Part shown: in pieces, positions 21,909-27,981 of the stretch
Numbering within the stretch: position 1 is the stretch's first letter
Layout of the letters: every line of letters starts with the position of its first letter
Origin: a virus
Length of the DNA: 35,184 nt
Strand: one strand, 5' to 3'
Virus record (IMG/VR): IMGVR_UViG_3300025536_000029
Span: 1 to 35,184 of that record
Notes under the pieces: model-generated
Told to the model about the DNA's origin: nothing
Database searches by the model: none
Seen by the model: the letters and a program-made list of their open reading frames with translations, nothing else
Position numbers and translations under genes: made by a program

Positions 21909-21949
21909 GACAGGTCGTTAAGCATGTCAAGTTTGCTTGGGGTGGGCTA

Positions 21950-21978
21950 TTGACAAAAGTTCTAGTTCGTGCTACTAT
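21950..21978 (+). promoter_or_regulatory. Strong promoter giving a leaderless mRNA
   Basis: TTGACA (21950-21955), 17-base spacer, TGC-TACTAT (21973-21978), then six bases and ATG 21985. This is the best -35/-10 pair in the window and is divergent to the hydrolase promoter. Confidence 0.75.
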
Positions 21979-21984
21979 GTATTC

Positions 21985-22143
21985 ATGATTAACACAATCA
22001 AAAACAAATACTATTCATACCCAGCCCACGAATTCTTTGTAGTACGACAAGACGGCAAGGTTACCAACATGCTGGACTTCCACAAGTACAAGATACGCAA
22101 AGCAATTACCCCTGTTATTACACGCATTTTAGATACTATATAG
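21985..22143 (+). CDS. Unknown 52-residue basic protein, leaderless gene
   Basis: A small basic protein, MINTIKNKYYSYPAHEFFVVRQ..., with strands 'EFFVVRQDGKVTNML' and a basic helix 'FHKYKIRKAITPVITRIL'. It is not a recognised helix-turn-helix protein, but its charge and size would allow nucleic-acid binding. It is driven by the strongest promoter of the window, at a divergent regulatory junction, so an early regulatory role is possible. ATG 21985 is chosen because it lies seven bases after the -10 box. Its stop codon lies inside one of two CTATATAG repeats. Confidence 0.6.
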   Translation: MINTIKNKYYSYPAHEFFVVRQDGKVTNMLDFHKYKIRKAITPVITRILDTI

Positions 22144-22180
22144 AATGTTCTTTTAGAACAAATTTATACACTATATAGAA
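22135..22180 (+). repeat. Twin ACTATATAGAA repeats around a GTTC/GAAC inverted repeat
   Basis: ACTATATAGAA occurs at 22135-22145 and 22170-22180 (35-base period), each containing the palindrome CTATATAG. Between them is GTTCTTTTAGAAC (22147-22159). The layout suggests paired operators, or the middle hairpin followed by AAATTT as a weak terminator. Confidence 0.5.
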
Positions 22181-22298
22181 ACACCTATAGTTTTGCACAG
22201 GTTTTACCCTGAAATGTGGCACTTATTCACAAGCGCATTTGATATTTAATAATTGCTCATGGTACATTGGAGTTCAGACAAATGAATTGGAGGGTTTA

Positions 22299-22805
22299 AT
22301 GTCTTACAAAGTTAGTGACCAAAGAAATAAAACTATGTTATCTAAAATTGGGGATGCAGCACAACTGATTGATAATCAGGCTTTTCTACCGTTCTACCGG
22401 TCCGTGCAGATCATGCTTGAAAAAGCTGGTAAGGCAGAAGAATGGGGCAAAATGATTGAGGTAGCACTTACCAAAGAAACACCCAGCCGGTACTTTGCAA
22501 AGCTATGTTCAATGGTCAAAGCCGGTACTTATAAATTCGTTGAAAAAGTCAAAGAGGTTGTCAGTGGGGCAACTCTATGGATAGACGACAAGCTAGTAAA
22601 GTTTGGTTTTGGTAAATACCACCCGTACTGGCGGCGCAAAGCTCAGGAGTTTATTAACGTAAATGGTCAGGCTGGCTTTGTTGAGCTGCTTGAATTTGCA
22701 GATAAACGTGGCATCAGCCAAAAATATATGGCTAGTGCGCTCAAAAATTGCAAGCCGCCGCAAAAGTTCTACAAAGAAAACGTACTTGGCGCAGCAAAAG
22801 CATGA
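22299..22805 (+). CDS. Unknown helical protein, first gene of the accessory operon
   Basis: A 168-residue mostly helical protein. It has 'QAFLPFYRSVQIMLEKAGKAEEWGKMIEVALTKETPSRYFAKLC' and 'WRRKAQEFINVNGQAGFVELLEFADKRGISQKYMASALKNCKPP'. The second block resembles helical bundles in phage replication accessory proteins, but I cannot name a family. TTGGAGGG seven bases before ATG 22299 fixes the start; a longer frame to 22239 lacks an RBS. It overlaps the methyltransferase by 4 bases (ATGA). Confidence 0.65.
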   Translation: MSYKVSDQRNKTMLSKIGDAAQLIDNQAFLPFYRSVQIMLEKAGKAEEWGKMIEVALTKETPSRYFAKLCSMVKAGTYKFVEKVKEVVSGATLWIDDKLVKFGFGKYHPYWRRKAQEFINVNGQAGFVELLEFADKRGISQKYMASALKNCKPPQKFYKENVLGAAKA

Positions 22806-24067
22806 GAATATTTAGCACTTTCACTGGCATTGGTGGGTTTGAGGTTGGTATAAACAACGCCGCCAAACAACGTGGTCCACTTGAAATAGTGGGTTACAGT
22901 GAGGTAGATAAATACGCCGTGCAGGTATACGAAAAACATTTTAAGGGGGTCAAAAACTATGGGGATATTACAAAAATTAAAGCTGAAACGCTGCCAGACT
23001 TTGACTGCATCGTTGGCGGTTTCCCCTGCCAAGCATTTAGCATCGCAGGTAGAAGAGGCGGCTTCAATGACACCAGAGGCACACTCTTCTTTGATTTGGC
23101 AAGAATTTTGCAAACAAAACAGCCTAGACTATTCGTCTTTGAGAATGTCAAAGGGCTTCTTAACCACGACAATGGCAGAACTTTCAAAACCATCATCACC
23201 ACGCTTGATGAATTGGGGTACGACTGCCAATGGCAAGTGCTTAACAGCAAAGATTTCGGTGTACCCCAAAACAGAGAACGTATTATCATTGTCGGACATC
23301 TTAGAGGATCAACCAGACCAAAAGTATTTCCTATCCGAACAGTCAATGCAGAAACTATTAGCCCAACATCAAGCCAGGGCGAATTAGTAGATTTAACTAG
23401 GCGTGAGCCTAGCGGCTACCGCAAACGCAAAGATGGGCGTGTCGGCACACTGGATGCCAATTATTTCAAAGGGCTGGCGAACCAAGAACGACCTGGTGTT
23501 TTAGTCGGCACTCTTCGCACCCACAAAGATGGTGAGGGATTTAGAGAAATGAAATCAGGTCTAGCACCAACATTACCTGCACGTGCCAGAAATGATGGAA
23601 GTGGGCAACCAGTAATATATGTGCCAGAAGCCACAAAAAAGGGTTATGCGGAAGCCAGCGTAGGCGATAGCATAAATCTAAGCCAACCCAACTCAAAAAC
23701 ACGGCGTGGGCGTGTTGGCAGAGGCATCGCCAATACTCTAGACACTGGTATGCACCAGTACACCGTTCAGCCAGTACAAAACCCAGATCGCTTAAATAAA
23801 AAACAGAATGGTAGGCGAATTAAGCCAGATGGTGAGCCAGCCCATACTTTGACGGCAGCAGACAAGCACGGCGTTATGATAGAGGGTATTATAAGAAGAT
23901 TGACCCCAGTAGAATGTGAAAGGTTGCAGGCATTCCCTGACAACTGGACTAAGTACGCCGAGGGGGGGGGCGAAATATCAGATACGCAGAGGTACAAAAT
24001 GTGTGGTAATGCAGTTACTACTAATGTTATTCAGGCTGTATTTGAAAGAATTTTTGCGGTAACATGA
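22802..24067 (+). CDS. DNA (cytosine-5) methyltransferase
   Basis: A 421-residue C5-cytosine methyltransferase. Motif I is F-T-G-I-G-G-F-E-V-G (7-16), motif IV is the catalytic P75-C76-Q77 (GGFPCQAFS), motif VI is E114-N-V, and motif VIII is Q166-N-R-E-R. Motifs IX-X near the end include 'LTPVECERLQAFPDNW' and 'GNAVTTNVI'. The target-recognition region between VIII and IX is about 200 residues and has repeated 'TLdan/TLrthkdg/TLpARarndg/TLdtg/TLtaadkhG' units, so it may read more than one target. No partner nuclease is adjacent, so it is probably an orphan enzyme protecting phage DNA from host restriction. A G9 tract lies in its 3' part. Confidence 0.93.
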   Translation: MRIFSTFTGIGGFEVGINNAAKQRGPLEIVGYSEVDKYAVQVYEKHFKGVKNYGDITKIKAETLPDFDCIVGGFPCQAFSIAGRRGGFNDTRGTLFFDLARILQTKQPRLFVFENVKGLLNHDNGRTFKTIITTLDELGYDCQWQVLNSKDFGVPQNRERIIIVGHLRGSTRPKVFPIRTVNAETISPTSSQGELVDLTRREPSGYRKRKDGRVGTLDANYFKGLANQERPGVLVGTLRTHKDGEGFREMKSGLAPTLPARARNDGSGQPVIYVPEATKKGYAEASVGDSINLSQPNSKTRRGRVGRGIANTLDTGMHQYTVQPVQNPDRLNKKQNGRRIKPDGEPAHTLTAADKHGVMIEGIIRRLTPVECERLQAFPDNWTKYAEGGGEISDTQRYKMCGNAVTTNVIQAVFERIFAVT

Positions 24068-24207
24068 AAAAACTATTGTGGGCTATAATTATTCTATTGC
24101 TAGTTGCTTATTGCCTATTGGTATACAGCTGGATATTACAGGGCAACCGTAACTTTGAGGAAAACAAACGTGAAGCAACATATCAAAATTCTATTTCTAG
24201 ACATTGA
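24064..24207 (+). CDS. Unknown 47-residue membrane peptide
   Basis: MKKLLWAIIILLLVAYCLLV... has a Lys-Lys start and one strongly hydrophobic span (residues 4-24), then a short polar tail rich in Asn, Glu and Arg. It overlaps the methyltransferase stop (ATGA) and its own end runs over the start of the next gene by 38 bases. A membrane peptide with an inner N-terminus is likely; it could also be read as a signal peptide/anchor. Function unknown. Confidence 0.5.
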   Translation: MKKLLWAIIILLLVAYCLLVYSWILQGNRNFEENKREATYQNSISRH

Positions 24208-24616
24208 CGGAGTATGCAATAACCGCCGAACACGTGAACGCCAGGGCAAAACAAAATTCATAGGTATCAAACCAGAACTGGCAGCCCGTGTGCGCCGGAT
24301 CATTGCAGAAACCGGCTGCAAAGTCGTGCTATCTAGCAGCTGGCGACTATTCCCAGAAAGCAAAGATTGGGCAGAACAGCAAGTTTGTGAGTTCATGGAC
24401 TGCACAACTGACCTACAACGTGGTGCAGTTTGGGGAATGGTATACAGAGGCTTTGAAATCAAAGAATGGCTAGAGCGACACCCAGGCGTGCGACACTACG
24501 CAATTTTAGACGATAGTTATGATTTTCTTTGGGGGCAGCACCTATTTCGCACGACTTGGGAAGACGGTTTAACAGATGAAATTGCCGACAATGTTATTGC
24601 ACATCTAAATGCTTGA
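24170..24616 (+). CDS. HAD-fold phosphatase-like protein
   Basis: A 148-residue protein beginning with the HAD motif I, I-L-F-L-D11-I-D13-G-V, and motif II, V-V-L-S-S-S-W-R. It ends with an acidic motif, 'YAILDDSYDF', as in motif IV. There is no large cap insertion. Close relatives, as I know them, are the small HAD domains found in RNA-repair (Swiss Army Knife) proteins and in many phages, so a 5'/3' nucleic-acid end or nucleotide phosphatase role is likely. GTG 24170 is chosen because GAGG lies 9 bases upstream; the longer frame from 24104 lies entirely over the preceding gene. Confidence 0.8.
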   Translation: MKQHIKILFLDIDGVCNNRRTRERQGKTKFIGIKPELAARVRRIIAETGCKVVLSSSWRLFPESKDWAEQQVCEFMDCTTDLQRGAVWGMVYRGFEIKEWLERHPGVRHYAILDDSYDFLWGQHLFRTTWEDGLTDEIADNVIAHLNA

Positions 24617-24643
24617 CAAACTGTAGGGAGTTTATGCTATACT
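24613..24643 (+). promoter_or_regulatory. Promoter for the small-gene operon
   Basis: TTGACA (24613-24618), 19-base spacer, TGC-TATACT (24635-24643). Same box and spacing as the leftward promoter at 21900. The RBS TTGGAGGG follows before ATG 24675. Confidence 0.75.
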
Positions 24644-24674
24644 GGCTGTATAACCATAAGAGTTGGAGGGAAAA

Positions 24675-25037
24675 ATGGGGTTGAGGGATATATTATTTAA
24701 ACGGACACCAAAGCCGATTGTCTTACCGGCAATTTTAGAGCCGAGTGATCCAGTAAATTTTGACTCAGTGCTGGACTGGGCAGTTGGTCTTAGCAGTGAA
24801 GACTACGATAAGTTTTTTCAAATCGCAAACATCTATCGCACTGCTGATGTAGATGCAGGGCTTGTGCTTGGCGTAAAACACAAAGCCGTTAATAAGCTCA
24901 TGCCTAAGAAGCTCACCGGCAAACAAATTGACGATGGGCTAGATTTGATGCTGGAAACACACCCAGACGATTTGAAAGCAGCAATGCTAATTGACCATGT
25001 AAAACCTAAAAGCCGAAAAAAGGTAACAAAAAAATGA
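24675..25037 (+). CDS. Unknown 120-residue protein
   Basis: The protein begins MGLRDILFKRTPKPIVLPAI, has an acidic helical middle ('FDSVLDWAVGLSSEDYDKFFQIANIYRTADVDAGLVLGVKHKAV') and ends in a Lys-rich tail (VKPKSRKKVTKK). No family recognised. TTGGAGGG six bases upstream fixes ATG 24675. It is first in the operon after the 24.64 kb promoter and overlaps the next gene by ATGA. Its hydrophobic-then-acidic build is compatible with a protein-binding factor, but that is a guess. Confidence 0.6.
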   Translation: MGLRDILFKRTPKPIVLPAILEPSDPVNFDSVLDWAVGLSSEDYDKFFQIANIYRTADVDAGLVLGVKHKAVNKLMPKKLTGKQIDDGLDLMLETHPDDLKAAMLIDHVKPKSRKKVTKK

Positions 25038-25168
25038 TTGACCGTATAACTAATTTGTTCAAAAGATGGGAGGCTCACCGCCGCCGCCAGCAATTTCTAC
25101 GGGCTAATTTAGCCAAGCTAACTGACGAAACGTTTTTAGACAGAGTGCATAGAGAAGAATTGCGATGA
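25034..25168 (+). CDS. Unknown 44-residue basic helical peptide
   Basis: MIDRITNLFKRWEAHRRRQQ... is one long amphipathic helix with an Arg cluster, followed by 'LAKLTDETFLDRVHREELR'. It is linked to both neighbours by ATGA overlaps (stop of the previous gene and start of the next). Support for a real gene is this double coupling; the function is unknown. Confidence 0.5.
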   Translation: MIDRITNLFKRWEAHRRRQQFLRANLAKLTDETFLDRVHREELR

Positions 25169-25437
25169 AAGCGCATATTGATCTATTCAAAAAGCCACTG
25201 ACCAAAGACGAAGTTAGAACGGCTGCAACAATCACAGTCCGTACCGGCTATGCCGATGCAATCATACTGAGCAGCCAAATGAAAGTAGGCTACACCAAAG
25301 CCACCAAGCTGGCACAGCTCATGTACGATGCTGGCATACTCGTTGATAGCACCATGCGTGGCACAACAATAGTACTTAAAAACGAAGACACCGCTATCAA
25401 TGTGGCACTTAGGCAACTGAGAAAGGGCAATGGGTGA
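25165..25437 (+). CDS. FtsK-gamma-like winged-helix DNA-binding protein
   Basis: A 90-residue protein matching the gamma domain of FtsK DNA translocases: 'AIILSSQMKVGYTKATKLAQLMYDAGILVDS' corresponds to the family pattern 'aS.lQr.f.iGY.rA..l...+e..GiV'. In FtsK this domain reads polar chromosome sequences (KOPS/SRS) near dif. A stand-alone copy could act as a phage DNA-binding regulator or interfere with host chromosome segregation; neither is shown here. It overlaps the previous gene by ATGA and the next by GTGA. Confidence 0.75.
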   Translation: MKAHIDLFKKPLTKDEVRTAATITVRTGYADAIILSSQMKVGYTKATKLAQLMYDAGILVDSTMRGTTIVLKNEDTAINVALRQLRKGNG

Positions 25438-25616
25438 TCCGTATGGCTCAATTAGTAGGCAAAGTCTGGCGTAAAAATGCCGAAGTGATTTTGGTTTTCA
25501 AAGTAGACGGCAAGTTTTATCCAGCCACAGAAGAGAATGCAGAGTTGCTTGAAACATACCTGCACACCGGCGATGAATTTTATTTAAGTGGTTTAACCAA
25601 CGAATTGGAGGTTTGA
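25434..25616 (+). CDS. Unknown 60-residue protein
   Basis: A short beta-rich sequence (AQLVGKVWRKNAEVILVFKV, then FYPATEENAELLETYLHTGDEFYLSG). GTG 25434 overlaps the previous stop (GTGA) and has AAAGGG before it; ATG 25443 is the alternative start. No family recognised. It is one of a run of coupled small genes, typical of early phage operons. Confidence 0.55.
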   Translation: MIRMAQLVGKVWRKNAEVILVFKVDGKFYPATEENAELLETYLHTGDEFYLSGLTNELEV

Positions 25617-25617
25617 T

Positions 25618-25854
25618 ATGGCAAGTACCGAAACTGGCGAACTATATACCCAAGAACAGTTTGATGCTATGACCGTGCAACAACGTGCTGATTTAGGCAT
25701 GGTTCGGATTACACCAAAAGAGCAAACAATTTTAGAGCCACAGACCCCAGAGCAACGTAAGGCATGGCTCAAAGAAAATAAGAGCAAAAAGCCAAGTCGC
25801 CGCCAGCTCAATAAACGCCAACGCCAAAATCGTAGGGCTGGGAGGGCAAAGTAG
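25618..25854 (+). CDS. Unknown 78-residue protein with Arg-rich tail
   Basis: The N-terminal half is acidic (STETGELYTQEQFDAMTVQQRADLGMV). The C-terminal third is extremely basic and Gln/Asn-rich (KKPSRRQLNKRQRQNRRAGRAK), suggesting RNA or DNA binding. It has a good RBS (TTGGAGG) in front of ATG 25618. The stop shares a base with the next start (TAGTG). Confidence 0.6.
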   Translation: MASTETGELYTQEQFDAMTVQQRADLGMVRITPKEQTILEPQTPEQRKAWLKENKSKKPSRRQLNKRQRQNRRAGRAK

Positions 25855-26087
25855 TGCGGTTGTTCACTAAAAAACAACTTGACCGCTATGTTACTGACGA
25901 AGTAATTGCTGACCGATTGAACCATAGCCAAACTGTTGCCACTGAAGCTGCCAAAGCAGCAGTTCACTATTATGTTGCGTGGCGCACCCTGGATGAATGG
26001 CGTAGCATTATTGACGAAGCCGAAAAACAAGGTGAAAAATACATTTCATTAGCAAAGCTAATCGTGGAAGCTGGTATAAAGAAGTGA
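25854..26087 (+). CDS. Unknown 77-residue helical protein
   Basis: Starts with GTG (TAGTG overlap). It reads MRLFTKKQLDRYVTDEVIADRLNHS..., then 'AAVHYYVAWRTLDEWRSIIDEAEKQGEKYISLAKLIVEAGIKK'. The sequence is all helical with aromatic residues in the middle. No family recognised. Its stop overlaps the next gene by GTGA, continuing the coupled chain. Confidence 0.55.
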   Translation: MRLFTKKQLDRYVTDEVIADRLNHSQTVATEAAKAAVHYYVAWRTLDEWRSIIDEAEKQGEKYISLAKLIVEAGIKK

Positions 26088-26260
26088 CTTACCTATATGA
26101 AATTGACTTTGGTGATGCCCATAAGCATACGGTTGGTTATGTCAAAGCACCTAGTTTGTTAATAGCAACAACTACCATACTGACGGAGTTTACCAACCGG
26201 CATCCTGAACGTGAGATACTTCGCACGACTTTTGAAAAGAGGTTAGAGGATGAAAAATAA
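26084..26260 (+). CDS. Unknown 58-residue protein
   Basis: A GTG start overlapping the previous stop (GTGA). It reads MTYLYEIDFGDAHKHTVGYV..., then a Thr-rich segment and a charged helix (HPEREILRTTFEKRLEDEK). The mixed strand and helix pattern has no recognised family. It ends 11 bases inside the next gene. Included because the frame is open exactly between two coupled neighbours and no other gene covers it. Confidence 0.5.
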   Translation: MTYLYEIDFGDAHKHTVGYVKAPSLLIATTTILTEFTNRHPEREILRTTFEKRLEDEK

Positions 26261-26522
26261 TATGGATGGCAAAACACAAGCCTGGCGTGATGCAGCAGAC
26301 AAGCTGTTAGAAGCCCTGGCACGTGACAACCAGTACGTTGTTGGCGACATACTCATTATCTTTCTAGAAAGTGCAGGGTACGGCTTAGACGACTACACAC
26401 CACTAGGCGGCGTATTCAAACGTGCAGCCAAGCGTGGTATCATCAGTCGTATTGACAGTCAGCGCAAGCAGGCACTATGGAAAAGTGAAATATACGTGAG
26501 GTGCGACCATGTTGAAAATTGA
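26250..26522 (+). CDS. Small phage winged-helix-like protein, paralogue A
   Basis: A 90-residue protein whose core 'DAADKLLEALARDNQYVVGDILIIFLESAGYGLDDYTPLGGVFKRAAKRGIIS' matches the later protein at 27111 by eye. The pattern is helix, '.v.gDi...l...g......alG..f+.AakrGiI', then a Lys/Arg loop and 'lW.s.iY'. This motif is common in small phage proteins and looks like a winged helix. AAGAGG lies 7 bases before ATG 26250; ATG 26262 is the alternative. It overlaps the next gene by 14 bases. Confidence 0.6.
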   Translation: MKNNMDGKTQAWRDAADKLLEALARDNQYVVGDILIIFLESAGYGLDDYTPLGGVFKRAAKRGIISRIDSQRKQALWKSEIYVRCDHVEN

Positions 26523-27078
26523 ACAATTTGTAGAAGAGCAGTTTGGCATCAAGTTATTGCCTGCCCAAATTGAAATGATAGCCATGATTGCTGCCAACCC
26601 AGACATTGAGGTGCTTATAACCCCGATTGGTAAAAAGACTGGCAAAACTACAGCAGTCAAAGCGGCATTAGCATACTTGCAGGATGGTTTAAAAGAAGTA
26701 CCGACTACTGCACCGGTCACTAATCAGAGTGGGCAACCAATAGGTGACTTTCCAAAAGACATACCTACTGACGAAGATTTTGAGCGTATGCATTCAGAAC
26801 CAGTTAGTTATGGCGATGAGGATGATTGGGTGCTTATATCAAAAAAGTACACGCAAGAAGAGGCACTAGCCAAAATTCAAGAGCTGATGAAAAAAGACTG
26901 GGGCTGGTCCGAAGATGAGGGTGGTTATCCTACAGACGTAAATGACTTGCAGACTTTTGATGTTGGTTATGGGTACGATCACGACAGTTACCACTATTCG
27001 GAGGGCGGCTATTGGATATGTTCAGAAAGTAATCAGGTTAGCAAACGCTGGGAGGCGTGGGGAGTTGCTACACAGTAA
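26509..27078 (+). CDS. P-loop-start protein with acidic C-terminal half
   Basis: A 189-residue protein. Residues 1-65 ('EQFGIKLLPAQIEMIAMIAANPDIEVLITPIGKKTGKTTAVKAAL') look like the beginning of a terminase- or helicase-type ATPase, with a Walker-A-like G-K-K-T-G-K-T. The rest has no Walker B or helicase motifs. It is instead Asp/Glu/Tyr-rich (SYGDEDDWVLISKKYTQEEALAKIQELMKKDWGWSEDEGG) and ends in Gly/Tyr/Asp clusters. It may be a truncated or re-purposed ATPase. GAGGTG before ATG 26509 supports the start. Confidence 0.6.
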   Translation: MLKIEQFVEEQFGIKLLPAQIEMIAMIAANPDIEVLITPIGKKTGKTTAVKAALAYLQDGLKEVPTTAPVTNQSGQPIGDFPKDIPTDEDFERMHSEPVSYGDEDDWVLISKKYTQEEALAKIQELMKKDWGWSEDEGGYPTDVNDLQTFDVGYGYDHDSYHYSEGGYWICSESNQVSKRWEAWGVATQ

Positions 27079-27110
27079 TTAAAGTAAGGCAATAAGAGGG
27101 GAGTTCTATT

Positions 27111-27503
27111 ATGCCGGAGGTAAAATTACCACCACCACAGCCAATGAAACAGACAACTGTTTTTGACCAGGCTGAACGATTAAAACAACAGGGCATGGAG
27201 GCAGCCTATCAATATGCAGATGTTGATTGGAAAAAGATAGCCAGTGATGCGTTGCGTAAATGTGCAGAAACCAAGCCAGAGTTTACCACTGATGATATGT
27301 GGGAAATAATAAACCAGACTGGCGTAGTGACGGGTGAAAACCGTGCTATGGGTGCTATCATGCAGTCAGCATCCCGTGCTGGCATAATCAAAGCATCAGG
27401 TTACTTTCTGCCATCTAAACGTGTGAGCAAGCACAAAAGCCCTACACGTGTCTGGCAAAGCCTGATTTACAAGCCGCAAGGTAGAACAGAATTAAATGCC
27501 TGA
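27111..27503 (+). CDS. Small phage winged-helix-like protein, paralogue B
   Basis: A 130-residue protein. After a Pro/Gln-rich start (residues 1-30) it has the same core as paralogue A: 'EFTTDDMWEIINQTGVVTGENRAMGAIMQSASRAGIIKASGYFLPSKRVSKHKSPTRVWQSLIY'. The 'RAMGA...AsRaGiI...gy..S.R.s.H.....vW' pattern is seen in many phages of Gram-positive bacteria. GGGGAG nine bases upstream fixes ATG 27111. Function unknown; DNA binding is plausible from the fold. Confidence 0.65.
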   Translation: MPEVKLPPPQPMKQTTVFDQAERLKQQGMEAAYQYADVDWKKIASDALRKCAETKPEFTTDDMWEIINQTGVVTGENRAMGAIMQSASRAGIIKASGYFLPSKRVSKHKSPTRVWQSLIYKPQGRTELNA

Positions 27504-27816
27504 TATAAACGAAGAGTTAAGAAAACTACTGCCAAAAGTTACTGATGAAACAATAGGCGAAATCAAGCAACTGTTTGCCAGTGACCAGAAAGATAAAATA
27601 GACGAAGTTTACGCCGAAGCTAAAATACGGATGGCTGACGGGTTTGAAATTAAAAAGGCGATTATACTCATACCCAACGAAATAAAATTACCACCAGAGT
27701 TTATGCCAAACTTTGAAGATAATTATGTTGTCACCAACGTTAGTGAGAAAGAGTTTAAGAGGGCTATAAGAAAATTGCAGAAAATATTTAGGGTTAAGAT
27801 AAAATACAAGGGTTAG
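27496..27816 (+). CDS. Unknown 106-residue protein, last of the operon
   Basis: MPDINEELRKLLPKVTDETI... has an acidic helical front, 'KAIILIPNEIKLPPEFMPNFEDNYVV' in the middle and a very basic end (KEFKRAIRKLQKIFRVKIKYKG). No family recognised. It overlaps paralogue B by 8 bases. It is followed by the structured RNA at 27824. Confidence 0.55.
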   Translation: MPDINEELRKLLPKVTDETIGEIKQLFASDQKDKIDEVYAEAKIRMADGFEIKKAIILIPNEIKLPPEFMPNFEDNYVVTNVSEKEFKRAIRKLQKIFRVKIKYKG

Positions 27817-27819
27817 AAT
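27814..27819 (+). promoter_or_regulatory. Possible -10 box for the 27.8 kb RNA
   Basis: TAGAAT overlaps the stop of the preceding gene. A start about seven bases later (27825) would coincide with the closing stem of the RNA. No clear -35. Confidence 0.35.
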
Positions 27820-27823
27820 AAAA

Positions 27824-27959
27824 GTTGGCGGTAACCACCCAGTGGTTCAATGGCGGAAGCCGGTAATGTTGTAAGTGGGTATTCGTACTCCGTATCGCCA
27901 ACAACTACATGTGAGGTGTAGTTCAAGCACACAAACGCTCTACGGGGCGTTTTTGTGTG
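27824..27959 (+). ncRNA. Candidate stand-alone structured RNA with terminator
   Basis: GTTGGCGGTA (27824-27833) pairs over 10 bases (one G-U) with TATCGCCAAC (27893-27902). It encloses three hairpins: AACCAC/GTGGTT (27833-27847, triloop CCA), TGGC/GCCG with a GGAA loop (27851-27862), and GGGTA/TACTC with a UUCG loop (27877-27890). A further hairpin, AACTACA/TGTAGTT (27903-27923), and then an intrinsic terminator (27928-27959) follow. GNRA and UUCG loops with a perfect closing stem argue for real RNA structure. It lies between operons with no frame. Confidence 0.65.
27928..27959 (+). terminator. Terminator of the 27.8 kb RNA and accessory operon
   Basis: Arms CACACAAACGC (27928-27938) and GCGTTTTTGTGTG (27947-27959), with two extra T in the second arm; the T5 run lies inside the stem. 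Confidence 0.75.
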
Positions 27960-27966
27960 ACTAAAA

Positions 27967-27975
27967 TGCTATAAT
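27967..27975 (+). promoter_or_regulatory. Extended -10 promoter giving a leaderless fibre mRNA
   Basis: TGC-TATAAT, six bases before ATG 27982, no RBS. Confidence 0.75.
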
Positions 27976-27981
27976 TTGCTT

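Noticed and set aside
21937-21984. Longer start for the 21985 gene
   Set aside because: The extra codons run through the -35 and -10 boxes and would need a transcript from upstream; no RBS precedes them.
22201-22298. Promoter just before the 22299 gene
   Set aside because: Only weak AT-rich words (TTTAAT) without TG extension or proper spacing; read-through from 21950 is simpler.
27824-27923. tRNA or tmRNA gene
   Set aside because: GGTTCAAT resembles a T-loop, but there is no 7-bp acceptor stem, anticodon arm or CCA end in the right places. No tRNA was seen anywhere in the window.
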